Origin: Burkholderiales bacterium
GTDB lineage: Bacteria; Pseudomonadota; Gammaproteobacteria; Burkholderiales; JAEUMW01
Direction of reading: 5' to 3'
Assembly: GCA_016791285.1 (NCBI GenBank)
Contig: JAEUMX010000155.1
Span: forward strand, 1 to 18,773
Length of the DNA stretch: 18,773 nucleotides
Part shown: positions 1 through 7,437 of the stretch, piece by piece
Layout: every line of letters begins with the position of its first letter
Numbering within the stretch: position 1 is the stretch's first letter
The notes under the pieces: generated by a model
The model's input: only the letters and a program-made list of their open reading frames with translations
Databases searched by the model: none
What the model was told of the DNA's origin: nothing
Translations under genes and position numbers: made by a program

Positions 1-977
<977 letters not shown>

Positions 978-984
978 GCGCGGC

Positions 985-1338
985 GTGACCCACGACTCGG
1001 CGCGCTACGCGCTGGCGGCATCCGCGCTGCTGATCGCGCTCGCGCTGCTCACGATCGCCTGGGAGGGTTGGATCGCGCCGCTCCGGCCCGGCGGCTCGTG
1101 GCTGCTCTTGAAGGCTCTGCCGCCGCTCCTGCTGTTGCCGAAGATCTGGCGCGGCGACGTCTACACCTTCAGGTGGGCGCCGCTGGTGATGCTGTTCTAT
1201 TTCACCGAAGGGGTCGTGCGGGCGTGGTCGGAAGCCGGGGGGTCGCGCCTGCTGGCGAGCCTCGAGATCGCGCTCGCGGTCGCGTTCATCGCATGCTGCT
1301 GGCTTTACATCAAGGCGCTGCCGCGGGCACCGGGGTGA
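985..1338 (+). CDS. DUF2069 small integral membrane protein
   Basis: I chose GTG 985, 7 nt after the HugZ-like stop, giving 117 residues. The frame is open further upstream inside the previous gene, but that part is Arg-rich shadow translation. The protein is very hydrophobic, with about four predicted membrane segments (near residues 7-26, 36-52, 62-77 and 88-108). Between them are WEGWIAPL and PKIWRGDVYTFRWAPLVMLFYFTEG, shown here only as landmarks; the YTFRW...YFTEG region is typical of DUF2069. The function of this family is unknown, and it often sits beside wrbA in proteobacteria, as here. No Shine-Dalgarno is evident, so the exact start is uncertain. Its last 29 nt overlap, tail to tail, the MfnE-like gene on the other strand. 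Confidence 0.8.
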   Translation: MTHDSARYALAASALLIALALLTIAWEGWIAPLRPGGSWLLLKALPPLLLLPKIWRGDVYTFRWAPLVMLFYFTEGVVRAWSEAGGSRLLASLEIALAVAFIACCWLYIKALPRAPG

Positions 1339-1921
1339 CGGGGCGACGCGCAAGGGCTGCGGTGAGTCGCTGCGCCTCATTGGGTCCGAGTACGCGCACT
1401 GCATAGCGGCCGCCGGCGCAGAAGCCGGGAAACGCGGCATCCACCACGCCCGCCGCCGCGAGCTGTGTCGGATCCTGCATCGGAATCGCGCACGATTTCA
1501 CGAGCCACAGCGCCGCGGCGCCGATCTCGCGCGCGAGCCAGGCCGCGAGGCTGTCGGATGTCACGCGCCAGCTCTCCTCGATGTCCTCGGCATCGCTCGC
1601 CATGCACCACGGCTGCCAAACGGGCACGCCGCCGCGCCGCAGCGCAGCGCGCAACGCGCCGATCGAAGAGGCGGGCGTGAGCGCGGGCTCGAGCGATGCG
1701 AGCAGCAAAGCGTATTGCTCCATTGCGAGCAGCGCCATGCGATGTGCCGTGCGCTCGTCGACCCCGGTCTTCCGGTGCGCCAGGCGCACGGCATCGGCGA
1801 ACGGCCCGCCACCCGGCACCACGATCACCCGACCGCCGCCGTCAGCGACGACCCGCAGCCAGCAGCGAAGCCGCTCGGGCTCGTCGAGCAGGCTGCCGCC
1901 CAGCTTGACGACGTGCAGCAT
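1310..1921 (-). CDS. MfnE-like amino-acid-kinase-fold protein (putative furan-cofactor phosphate kinase)
   Basis: The protein has 203 residues from ATG 1921 and shows amino-acid kinase landmarks: HVVKLGGSLLD at residues 3-13 (nucleotide/phosphate-binding Lys and Gly-Gly) and VIVVPGGGPFADAVR at 32-46. This short, single-domain form resembles archaeal MfnE, which phosphorylates aminomethylfuranmethanol phosphate to the diphosphate used in methanofuran assembly. Bacterial H4MPT islands carry a related kinase gene. The start lies 3 nt after the pabB stop, so it is the fourth gene of the MfnD-like/MfnF-like/pabB unit and probably co-translated with it. Acetylglutamate kinase, aspartokinase and UMP kinase are less likely because of the short length and the C1 neighbours. 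The 3' end overlaps the convergent DUF2069 gene by 29 nt. The fold is seen; the furan substrate is inferred. Confidence 0.82.
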   Translation of the reverse strand: MLHVVKLGGSLLDEPERLRCWLRVVADGGGRVIVVPGGGPFADAVRLAHRKTGVDERTAHRMALLAMEQYALLLASLEPALTPASSIGALRAALRRGGVPVWQPWCMASDAEDIEESWRVTSDSLAAWLAREIGAAALWLVKSCAIPMQDPTQLAAAGVVDAAFPGFCAGGRYAVRVLGPNEAQRLTAALARRPVTPVPAAAP

Positions 1922-1924
1922 CTC

Positions 1925-3310
1925 TCAGGCGCGCGCGGAATTGTCGGCGCACTGCTGCAGCAGTCTCAGCATCGCGGCCGCCTTGTCGAACGATTCCTGA
2001 TACTCCTCCTGCAGCCGCGAATCCGCGACGATGCCACCCCCTGCCCAGCAACGCACCGTGCCGCCGGCATGGACCAGGGTGCGGATCGCGATGTTCGTGT
2101 CCATTGCGCCGTCGTAGCCCAGATAGCCGATCGCGCCGCAGTAGACGCCGCGCCGGTGGGGCTCGAGCTCCTCGATGATCTCCATCGCCCGCAGCTTCGG
2201 CGCGCCCGTGATGGAGCCGCCCGGGAAGCAGCCGCGCAGGAGGTCGGCCGCGTGCAACTGCGGCTGCAGCCGCCCCGTTACCGTGCTGACGAGATGGTGC
2301 ACGGTGGCGAAGCTTTCCACGTCGAAGAGCTTTGGCACCTTCACCGATCCGAGCTCGCAGGTCTTCGAGAGATCGTTGCGCAGGAGATCGACGATCATCA
2401 GGTTCTCGGCGCGGTCCTTGTCGCTCTCCTTCAGTACTTCGGCGAGCGCCGCATCGAGCCGCGGATGACCGGCGCGCGGGCGCGTGCCCTTGATCGGCTT
2501 GGTCTCCACGTCACCGTCGCGCACCCGCAGGAATCTTTCCGGCGAAGCCGAGAGCACCTGTGCGAAGCGCAGATTGAGGTAGGCCGCGAAGGGCGCCGGG
2601 TTCAGGATGCGCAGCGCCTGAAAAGCCACCCAGGGGTCGCCGGTAGCGGTCGCGGCAAAGCGCTGGGCGAGATTGACCTGGTAGCAATCGCCATTGGCGA
2701 TGTACCGTTGCACGCTGCGGAAGGCGCGCGCGTAACCCTCCGGCGTCAGGTTCGAGGTGACGTTGCTCGTGACGCGGAACGGCACGCGATAACGCTCCCG
2801 GGTCGGCGCGGAGAACTGCGCGACGAGTGCGTCCCACCGGCGCGCCGTGGCAGGATCGCGGCCTGCACCGACAAGCCACGTGCGCCGCTCGTGATGATCG
2901 ACGACACAGGTCCAATCGTAGAAGCCGACGGCCATCTCGGGCAGCTTCTCGGCATCCGCCGCGAGCGCCGGCAGCCGCTCGAGCCGGCGCCCCAGATCGT
3001 AGGCAAAGTAGCCGATGGCGCCGCCCGCGAACGGCAACCGCGGATCGGGCGCAAGCGGCGGACCGAGCACGCGCTTGACCAGCGCGAAGGGGTCTTCCGG
3101 CGAGAGCTCGACGCTGTCGCGGCTGCGGATCTCCGTCAGTTTCCCCCGAGTTGTCAGCGTCGTCGCAGGATCCGCCGCGAGGATATCGAAGCGCGAGTGC
3201 CCGGGCAGATGGCGCCCGCTGTCCAGGAACACGGACCACGGCTCGTCGGCGATGGTCTCGAACAGGGACACCGTATCCTCGCGATACGGCAACTCGGTAG
3301 TGAGCGGCAT
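1925..3310 (-). CDS. pabB: Aminodeoxychorismate synthase component I
   Basis: This 461-residue chorismate-utilising enzyme starts at ATG 3310; an in-frame TTG 9 nt upstream (3319) is possible because the GGAG sits only 3 nt from the ATG. PIKGTRPR places Lys at residue 274, the lysine that marks PabB (anthranilate synthase TrpE has PIAGT there). RAENLMIVDLLRNDLSK and SITGAPKLRAMEIIEELEP match the chorismate and Mg2+ site of the C-terminal catalytic domain. PabB aminates chorismate with ammonia from a PabA glutaminase, which is not in this window. Its 4-aminobenzoate product (after PabC) feeds folate and also beta-RFAP synthase of the H4MPT pathway, which is encoded further right. Sitting between two methanofuran-type genes suggests a dedicated cofactor supply. 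It follows the MfnF-like gene by 39 nt. Confidence 0.93.
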   Translation of the reverse strand: MPLTTELPYREDTVSLFETIADEPWSVFLDSGRHLPGHSRFDILAADPATTLTTRGKLTEIRSRDSVELSPEDPFALVKRVLGPPLAPDPRLPFAGGAIGYFAYDLGRRLERLPALAADAEKLPEMAVGFYDWTCVVDHHERRTWLVGAGRDPATARRWDALVAQFSAPTRERYRVPFRVTSNVTSNLTPEGYARAFRSVQRYIANGDCYQVNLAQRFAATATGDPWVAFQALRILNPAPFAAYLNLRFAQVLSASPERFLRVRDGDVETKPIKGTRPRAGHPRLDAALAEVLKESDKDRAENLMIVDLLRNDLSKTCELGSVKVPKLFDVESFATVHHLVSTVTGRLQPQLHAADLLRGCFPGGSITGAPKLRAMEIIEELEPHRRGVYCGAIGYLGYDGAMDTNIAIRTLVHAGGTVRCWAGGGIVADSRLQEEYQESFDKAAAMLRLLQQCADNSARA

Positions 3311-3349
3311 GATCTCCAAGCTTTAGAGCGAGCCCGTTAGACCGCGATT

Positions 3350-4405
3350 CTATCGCCGGACTCCCTGCCGCGACGTGCCGAGCAGGTGCGCCACCGCGAA
3401 TGCGGGAGCGCACGCCATGAGGTCGTCTGCGGCAGCGCCGACGCGTCGCACGAGGGTGGCGAAATCCACGCAGGACCGATCGAGCCGCGCGGCGAGCCGG
3501 CGTGCGAGGAAGATGCCGACGCCGGCACCGACGACGGGTGCCTGCGCTGACAGCCCGCCGCGCGCGGCGACCCGTCCCGCGGCAGCCACCAGCCGCTCGA
3601 GCTGACGGTCCGCGAAGAAGCGGGCGAGCTCGCGCCAGGCGTCGATCGGCGCGGAGGCAGCATCGCGACCGACCATGCGCGCCAGGCGCCGCGCGCTGCC
3701 TTCGACCGTCTTCGGTCCGCGATCGGCGCTCGGGTGCAGATCGGCGCGCTCCGCCAGCTCGCCGGTCAGGCGATGGACATCGGCGGTCGTTGCGAAGTGT
3801 TCCGCCATGAGGCCCACTTGCCGGCCTTCGAACGGGGCGCGCTCGGCCACCGACATCAGCGGTGTGCGCGTGATTCCCGTGTACACCAGCTCATCGGCCG
3901 CGAGCCGTGTGAAGTCGTCGTCCCCGATGACGAGCACATTGCCGCCGGCAACCGGCGCCAGGTCCGTCGTCGTGCTGCCGATGTCCACCAGCAGCGCTTC
4001 GCCAATCACCGTCGCGAGATACATCGCGCTCGCCAGCCAGTTGGCGGAAGCGATCGCCGCCGTTGCCGCGGCCAACCCCGACACCGGCAGAAAGCCCCGG
4101 CGTCCGGCGAACACATGCAAGCGGTCGGCCGGTACCCGCGCCGACAAGGCATCGGCTATCGCGGCGATCCCGAGCGCGCGGTCGGTGAAACAGTCGGCCA
4201 ACTCGCCCGTCATGGTGACCGCGTGGGCGGCCGGGTCGACCGGGATGCGCGAGAGTATCTCCTCGATCGCACGGCCGAGGTGCGAGACTCCCTGCCACAG
4301 CGGACAAGGCAGCTCCAGCGCGAGCCGCGCCGCGCCGTCGACATCGATCAGCACGGCCTTCAGGTGGGCGCCGCCCACGTCCCATCCGAGCACGGCATCA
4401 CGCAT
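3350..4405 (-). CDS. MfnF-like hydantoinase/oxoprolinase-family protein, H4MPT-linked C1 pathway
   Basis: The chosen start is ATG 4405 (351 residues); ATG 4411 would add two residues. The protein has ASKHA-type phosphate loops: VLGWDVGGAHLKAVLID at residues 5-21 and LLVDIGSTTTDLAPV at 138-152, with a late APVVGAGVGIFLARRL at 289-303. GGAHLK plus GSTTTD is characteristic of the 'probable H4MPT-linked C1 transfer pathway protein' family, related to archaeal MfnF. MfnF joins the aminomethylfuran diphosphate to the tyramine-glutamate unit of methanofuran. The gene overlaps the upstream MfnD-like gene by 8 nt (4398-4405), so the two are coupled in translation, and the MfnE-like kinase lies two genes downstream. 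That D-F-E grouping supports furan cofactor assembly. Family membership is strong; the exact substrate in this bacterium is inferred. Confidence 0.87.
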   Translation of the reverse strand: MRDAVLGWDVGGAHLKAVLIDVDGAARLALELPCPLWQGVSHLGRAIEEILSRIPVDPAAHAVTMTGELADCFTDRALGIAAIADALSARVPADRLHVFAGRRGFLPVSGLAAATAAIASANWLASAMYLATVIGEALLVDIGSTTTDLAPVAGGNVLVIGDDDFTRLAADELVYTGITRTPLMSVAERAPFEGRQVGLMAEHFATTADVHRLTGELAERADLHPSADRGPKTVEGSARRLARMVGRDAASAPIDAWRELARFFADRQLERLVAAAGRVAARGGLSAQAPVVGAGVGIFLARRLAARLDRSCVDFATLVRRVGAAADDLMACAPAFAVAHLLGTSRQGVRR

Positions 4406-5405
4406 CGGCATACTGTGGCTGCGCGCTGATCTCGACACAGCGCAGCGCTGCCGGGGCCGCGGGCAGCGGTATACCCTCGTCGAGCAACCCGAGCACCCAG
4501 GTCGCCGGGTTCGCCGCGATCGATTCGCGCAAGCCGACGTAGGAGGTGGTGAGGCGCGGATTCACCTCCAGCACCCGTGGTCCGCGATCGCTGAGGATGA
4601 GATCGACACCGACATAGCCCCAGAGGTCCGGTAACGCTTCGGCGATGCCCTGCGCCAAGTCCGCGAGGAGCCCCTGCCACGCCGCCAGCCCGTTCACGGA
4701 GCAGCCGCGGAAGCGCAGTTGGCCGTGCTCCTGCGCGACGTGCTGGCGATTTACCGCGAGGATCACGGCGCGACCCTCGCGCACGAGCAAAGAGAGGCTC
4801 GCCGCTTCGCCCTCGACATAGGGCTGCAGCACGGTCCGGGCGTCGCGACCGCGCGTTTCCCAGTCGCTCAGTGCGGACTCGAAGCCGGGATAGATCCGCG
4901 TGTCGACGCAGCCCGCGCCGTCGTCCGGCTTCAATACGGCTGGTCCCGGGAACGGCGGCACGGTGCCGCAAGGGTCGAAGGCCGGCACCACCGGGACGCC
5001 GCGCCAGGCGAGCGCGGCGGCCGTGCGCCGCTTGCTCGCGGCCACCGCGATGGCCGGCGGACGACTGCCGAGCAGCCGTCCACCACGCGCCAACACCGCG
5101 GATGAGAGCCCTTCGAGGACACCATCGGTCTCGGGCGCGACGATCCAGGTCGCATCCGAGGTGTCGACGCAACGCGCGAAGAACTGCGCAGCCTCGCCCG
5201 CATTGCGCGGCACGCAGACCGCCGCCGGCGATGGCGGCGCAGCGAGGCGTGGATCCCGAGTCGCGACGACCTCGACTTCCGGCACATCGCAAAGATCGCG
5301 CAGCAGGGCGCGCACCATGAGATCCCCTTCGTGTGCCAGCGCAGAACCAAGCGGCTGCTCGACGAGGCCGCCGCCCGTGATAAATTCGTAGACGAATACC
5401 CGCAT
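4398..5405 (-). CDS. MfnD-like ATP-grasp ligase (tyramine/tyrosine-glutamate ligase type)
   Basis: This 335-residue ATP-grasp protein opens with MRVFVYEFITGGGL, a typical start for the MfnD group. ATP-grasp features are PAVLKPDDGAGC (Lys159), LQPYVEGE (193-200) and the Mg2+-binding end LEVNPRLTTSYVGLRES (279-295). Archaeal MfnD attaches the first glutamate to tyramine for methanofuran. In methylotrophic bacteria the analogous cofactor, methylofuran, contains tyrosine in place of tyramine, so the acceptor here may differ. It heads the minus-strand cofactor unit and overlaps the MfnF-like start. Its ATG lies 5 nt from the divergent HisA-like GTG, so its promoter must lie inside that gene. No Shine-Dalgarno sits at normal distance, which suggests a leaderless or weakly initiated message. 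Confidence 0.85.
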   Translation of the reverse strand: MRVFVYEFITGGGLVEQPLGSALAHEGDLMVRALLRDLCDVPEVEVVATRDPRLAAPPSPAAVCVPRNAGEAAQFFARCVDTSDATWIVAPETDGVLEGLSSAVLARGGRLLGSRPPAIAVAASKRRTAAALAWRGVPVVPAFDPCGTVPPFPGPAVLKPDDGAGCVDTRIYPGFESALSDWETRGRDARTVLQPYVEGEAASLSLLVREGRAVILAVNRQHVAQEHGQLRFRGCSVNGLAAWQGLLADLAQGIAEALPDLWGYVGVDLILSDRGPRVLEVNPRLTTSYVGLRESIAANPATWVLGLLDEGIPLPAAPAALRCVEISAQPQYADA

Positions 5406-5410
5406 CGATC

Positions 5411-6124
5411 GTGAGAATCATCCCCGTCATCGATTTGCAGGGCGCTCGCGCCGTACACGCCCGCCGGGGCGAGCGCGCAGACTACGCCCCCATCAGCTCG
5501 TCGCTCGCAGCCGGCGCCGATCCGGTCGACATCGCGGCGGCCTTGTTGCGGCTCCATCCGTTCGACGCGCTCTATATCGCGGACATCGACGCGATCCGGC
5601 GGTGCGGTGACAACACCGCTGCGATCACCGCGATCCGCGCCGCCTGCCCCGAGGTCGAGCTGTGGGTCGATAGCGGGATCGCCGACCTCGCCGCCTTCCG
5701 CGCATGGCAGGCGGCCGGGCCGGGTCGCCCCGTCATCGGCACCGAATCCGTCACCGACGCCGCGCTCATCGACGGCCTGCGATCGGCGCCACACGGCCCG
5801 CCCGCGGTATTGTCGCTCGACTACGGCGCGCGCGACGACGTCCTGGGTCCGCTCGACGTTCTCGACCGGCCGTCACGATGGCCGGACGACGTGATCGTGA
5901 TGACGCTGGCACGCGTGGGCGCCGGCGCGGGTCCGGACACGACCCGCATCGCGCAGATCCTCGACGCTGCGGCAGGCCGCCGCGTCTACGCCGCCGGCGG
6001 TGTGCGCGGCGCCGCCGATCTGCGGACGCTGCACCGGCTCGGCGCGGCGGGCGCCCTCGTCGCATCGAGCCTGCACGATGCCCGCCTCACGGCCGCGGAC
6101 CTCGCGCGCATCGCCGCGCTCTAG
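5411..6124 (+). CDS. HisA/HisF-related TIM-barrel protein of the H4MPT island, function unknown
   Basis: The 237-residue protein starts at GTG 5411; there is no later Met that would keep the first barrel strand. The N-terminus IIPVIDLQGARAVHA carries Asp8, and VLSLDYGARD carries Asp137, matching the two catalytic Asp of HisA. Phosphate-site segments VIGTESV (108-114), AAGGVRG (194-200) and VASSLHD (217-223) are recognisable. The HisA motif GGGIR is replaced by VDSGIA (86-91) and the strand usually ending in DLDGA reads IADIDAI. This is therefore a paralogue rather than histidine-pathway HisA, of the hisA/hisF-related group found in methanogens and H4MPT-using bacteria. A step in cofactor synthesis is inferred only from context. 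It abuts the convergent second fae gene with no gap, and its start nearly touches that of the MfnD-like gene. Confidence 0.83.
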   Translation: MRIIPVIDLQGARAVHARRGERADYAPISSSLAAGADPVDIAAALLRLHPFDALYIADIDAIRRCGDNTAAITAIRAACPEVELWVDSGIADLAAFRAWQAAGPGRPVIGTESVTDAALIDGLRSAPHGPPAVLSLDYGARDDVLGPLDVLDRPSRWPDDVIVMTLARVGAGAGPDTTRIAQILDAAAGRRVYAAGGVRGAADLRTLHRLGAAGALVASSLHDARLTAADLARIAAL

Positions 6125-6772
6125 CTAGGAGTGCGCGGCGAACGGGTGCGGGGTCGCCCGCGCCTTCGCGAGCACCTCCTGCACCTTCGGCTCGCCGGCA
6201 ACGGCGCGCTTGATCGCGAGCTTGGTCGCCTCGTAGTTGTAATCCTGAATCTTGTTGTCGTCCTCGGCCAGCCAGTGAATGAAGACCCCGACGCTCAAGT
6301 AGAGATCGTTGGCCTGCTGCTCGGGGATCGTGCCGTCGGCAACGCAGTCGGTCACCGCCATCGCCACGGCGCGCTGCGCCGGGCCGAACATCTGCACGGC
6401 CTGCTTCGCACCCTTGATCGTCACCTTGTTGAACATGACGGCGTTGGGCTTCGCCGCGAGATTCGGCGCGACCACGGCCAGCAGCGTGGTGAAGCCGTCC
6501 TTGTTGTTGGCGAGCGCGTTCGCGAACGCCCGCTCCGCCGCCGAACCGCGCGGACCGATGATGAGATCGATGTGCGCGATCTCGTTCCCGTCGCCCACCA
6601 GCGCCTCGCCGATCAGCACCCGATCGATGCTCCGGGCAGGTACCGGAGCCGCCGCCTTCGGGGCAGGAGCCGCCGCCGGTTTGGGCGGGGGCGCTGCCGG
6701 CGCGGGCCGCTTCGCGGGCTCGGGCTTCTTGCCACCGCCAAAGATTCCCAGAATTGCATCCCAGATCGACAT
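6125..6772 (-). CDS. fae: Formaldehyde-activating enzyme paralogue with N-terminal Pro/Ala-rich extension
   Basis: ATG 6772 is preceded by GGGAGG (6781-6786) at 8 nt, giving 215 residues, against about 170 for ordinary Fae. Residues 1-15 ([15 protein letters not shown]) look like a short amphipathic or hydrophobic helix. Residues 16-47 are a Lys/Pro/Ala linker. The Fae domain follows from about residue 48, with [16 protein letters not shown] containing the family catalytic His (residue 67). Fae accelerates condensation of formaldehyde with H4MPT to methylene-H4MPT. The domain is nearly identical to the upstream Fae, including a shared 37-residue core, so it is a recent duplicate or is homogenised. 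The extension could tether the enzyme to a membrane or partner; that is inference. The gene is last of the minus-strand run and ends flush against the HisA-like gene. Confidence 0.93.
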   Translation of the reverse strand: MSIWDAILGIFGGGKKPEPAKRPAPAAPPPKPAAAPAPKAAAPVPARSIDRVLIGEALVGDGNEIAHIDLIIGPRGSAAERAFANALANNKDGFTTLLAVVAPNLAAKPNAVMFNKVTIKGAKQAVQMFGPAQRAVAMAVTDCVADGTIPEQQANDLYLSVGVFIHWLAEDDNKIQDYNYEATKLAIKRAVAGEPKVQEVLAKARATPHPFAAHS

Positions 6773-6839
6773 CGCATTGCCCTCCCGTTCTGCTCCCTTC
6801 GACCCGAACGGCCGCACCCCGTCTGCGGAGAACGTCAAA

Positions 6840-6863
6840 CGGCCGGCGGATCGCCGCCGGCCG
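6840..6863 (-). terminator. GC-rich hairpin between the two fae genes (attenuator, processing or stabilising stem)
   Basis: A perfect 10-bp inverted repeat lies 11 nt past the fae stop: arm 6840-6849 (cggccggcgg), loop 6850-6853, arm 6854-6863. Read on the minus strand it is followed only by TTTGACG, so it is a poor intrinsic terminator. More likely it is a partial terminator or a 3' mRNA-stabilising stem that lets the first fae be expressed more than the second. Confidence 0.45.
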
Positions 6864-6874
6864 CTCACTTGACC

Positions 6875-7384
6875 TCAGACGTGGCCGGCGAACGGGTGCG
6901 GCGTGTTCTTCTTCGCGATCACTTCCGCTGCCTTCGGCTCGTTGGCGACGGCGCGCTTGATGGCCTGCTTGGTCGCCTCGTAGTTGAAGTCCTGGATCTT
7001 GTTGTCATCCTCGGCCATCCAGTGGATGAACACACCCACGCAGATGAAGAGATCGTCGGCTTCGGCCTGCGGGATGGTGCCGTCGGCGACGCAGTCCGTC
7101 ACCGCCATCGCCACCGCGCGCTGCGCCGGGCCGAACATCTGCACCGCCTGCTTCGCACCCTTGATCGTGACCTTGTTGAACAGGACGGTGTTGGGCTTCG
7201 CCGCGAGGTTGGGCGCGACCACCGCCAGGAGGGTGCTGAAGCCGTCCTTGTTGTTGGTCAGGGCGTTGCAGAACGCATATTCGGCGGCGCTGCCGCGCGG
7301 TCCGATGATGAGGTCGATGTGTGCGACCTCGTTGCCATCGCCGACCAGCGATTCGCCTACCAGTACTCGATCGATCTTTGCCAT
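6875..7384 (-). CDS. fae: Formaldehyde-activating enzyme (canonical length)
   Basis: The protein has 169 residues from ATG 7384 with a strong Shine-Dalgarno (AGGAAGGAG on the minus strand, 7392-7400) at 7 nt. It matches Fae from end to end: [20 protein letters not shown] at residues 9-28 includes the catalytic His22, then [10 protein letters not shown], the core [17 protein letters not shown], and a terminal THPFA-like TPHPFAGHV. It condenses formaldehyde with dephospho-H4MPT in the cytoplasm, the entry step of this pathway and its detoxifying reaction. Fae is usually a very abundant protein in methylotrophs, consistent with the best ribosome site in the cluster. It lies 53 nt after the CitG-like gene and 102 nt before the extended fae copy, separated by a hairpin. 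The longer frame upstream of 7384 lies inside the CitG-like gene and was rejected. Confidence 0.97.
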   Translation of the reverse strand: MAKIDRVLVGESLVGDGNEVAHIDLIIGPRGSAAEYAFCNALTNNKDGFSTLLAVVAPNLAAKPNTVLFNKVTIKGAKQAVQMFGPAQRAVAMAVTDCVADGTIPQAEADDLFICVGVFIHWMAEDDNKIQDFNYEATKQAIKRAVANEPKAAEVIAKKNTPHPFAGHV

Positions 7385-7391
7385 TTGCCTG

Positions 7392-7400
7392 CTCCTTCCT
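7392..7400 (-). promoter_or_regulatory. Strong ribosome binding site of the canonical fae
   Basis: The minus strand reads AGGAAGGAG with the last G 7 nt before ATG 7384. It fixes the start of fae against the much longer open frame upstream and is stronger than most sites in the cluster, which rely on overlapping stops and starts. Confidence 0.7.
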
Positions 7401-7437
7401 TGGGGTTGACGAAAAACTGTGGATTCGAGGGCCGCGA

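Noticed and set aside
1925..3310. Anthranilate synthase TrpE
   Set aside because: PIKGT (Lys) rather than PIAGT (Ala) indicates aminodeoxychorismate synthase, and no trp genes are nearby.
1715..3340. 541-codon plus-strand open frame opposite pabB
   Set aside because: The sense strand encodes a full PabB; this frame has no coherent motif and spans the pabB/kinase junction.
5411..6124. True histidine-pathway HisA
   Set aside because: The GGGIR and DLDGA motifs are changed and no other his genes are nearby; a paralogue is more likely.
6773..6868. 32-codon upstream extension of the extended fae copy
   Set aside because: ATG 6772 has a good GGGAGG site; the upstream codons include the hairpin and do not look like protein.
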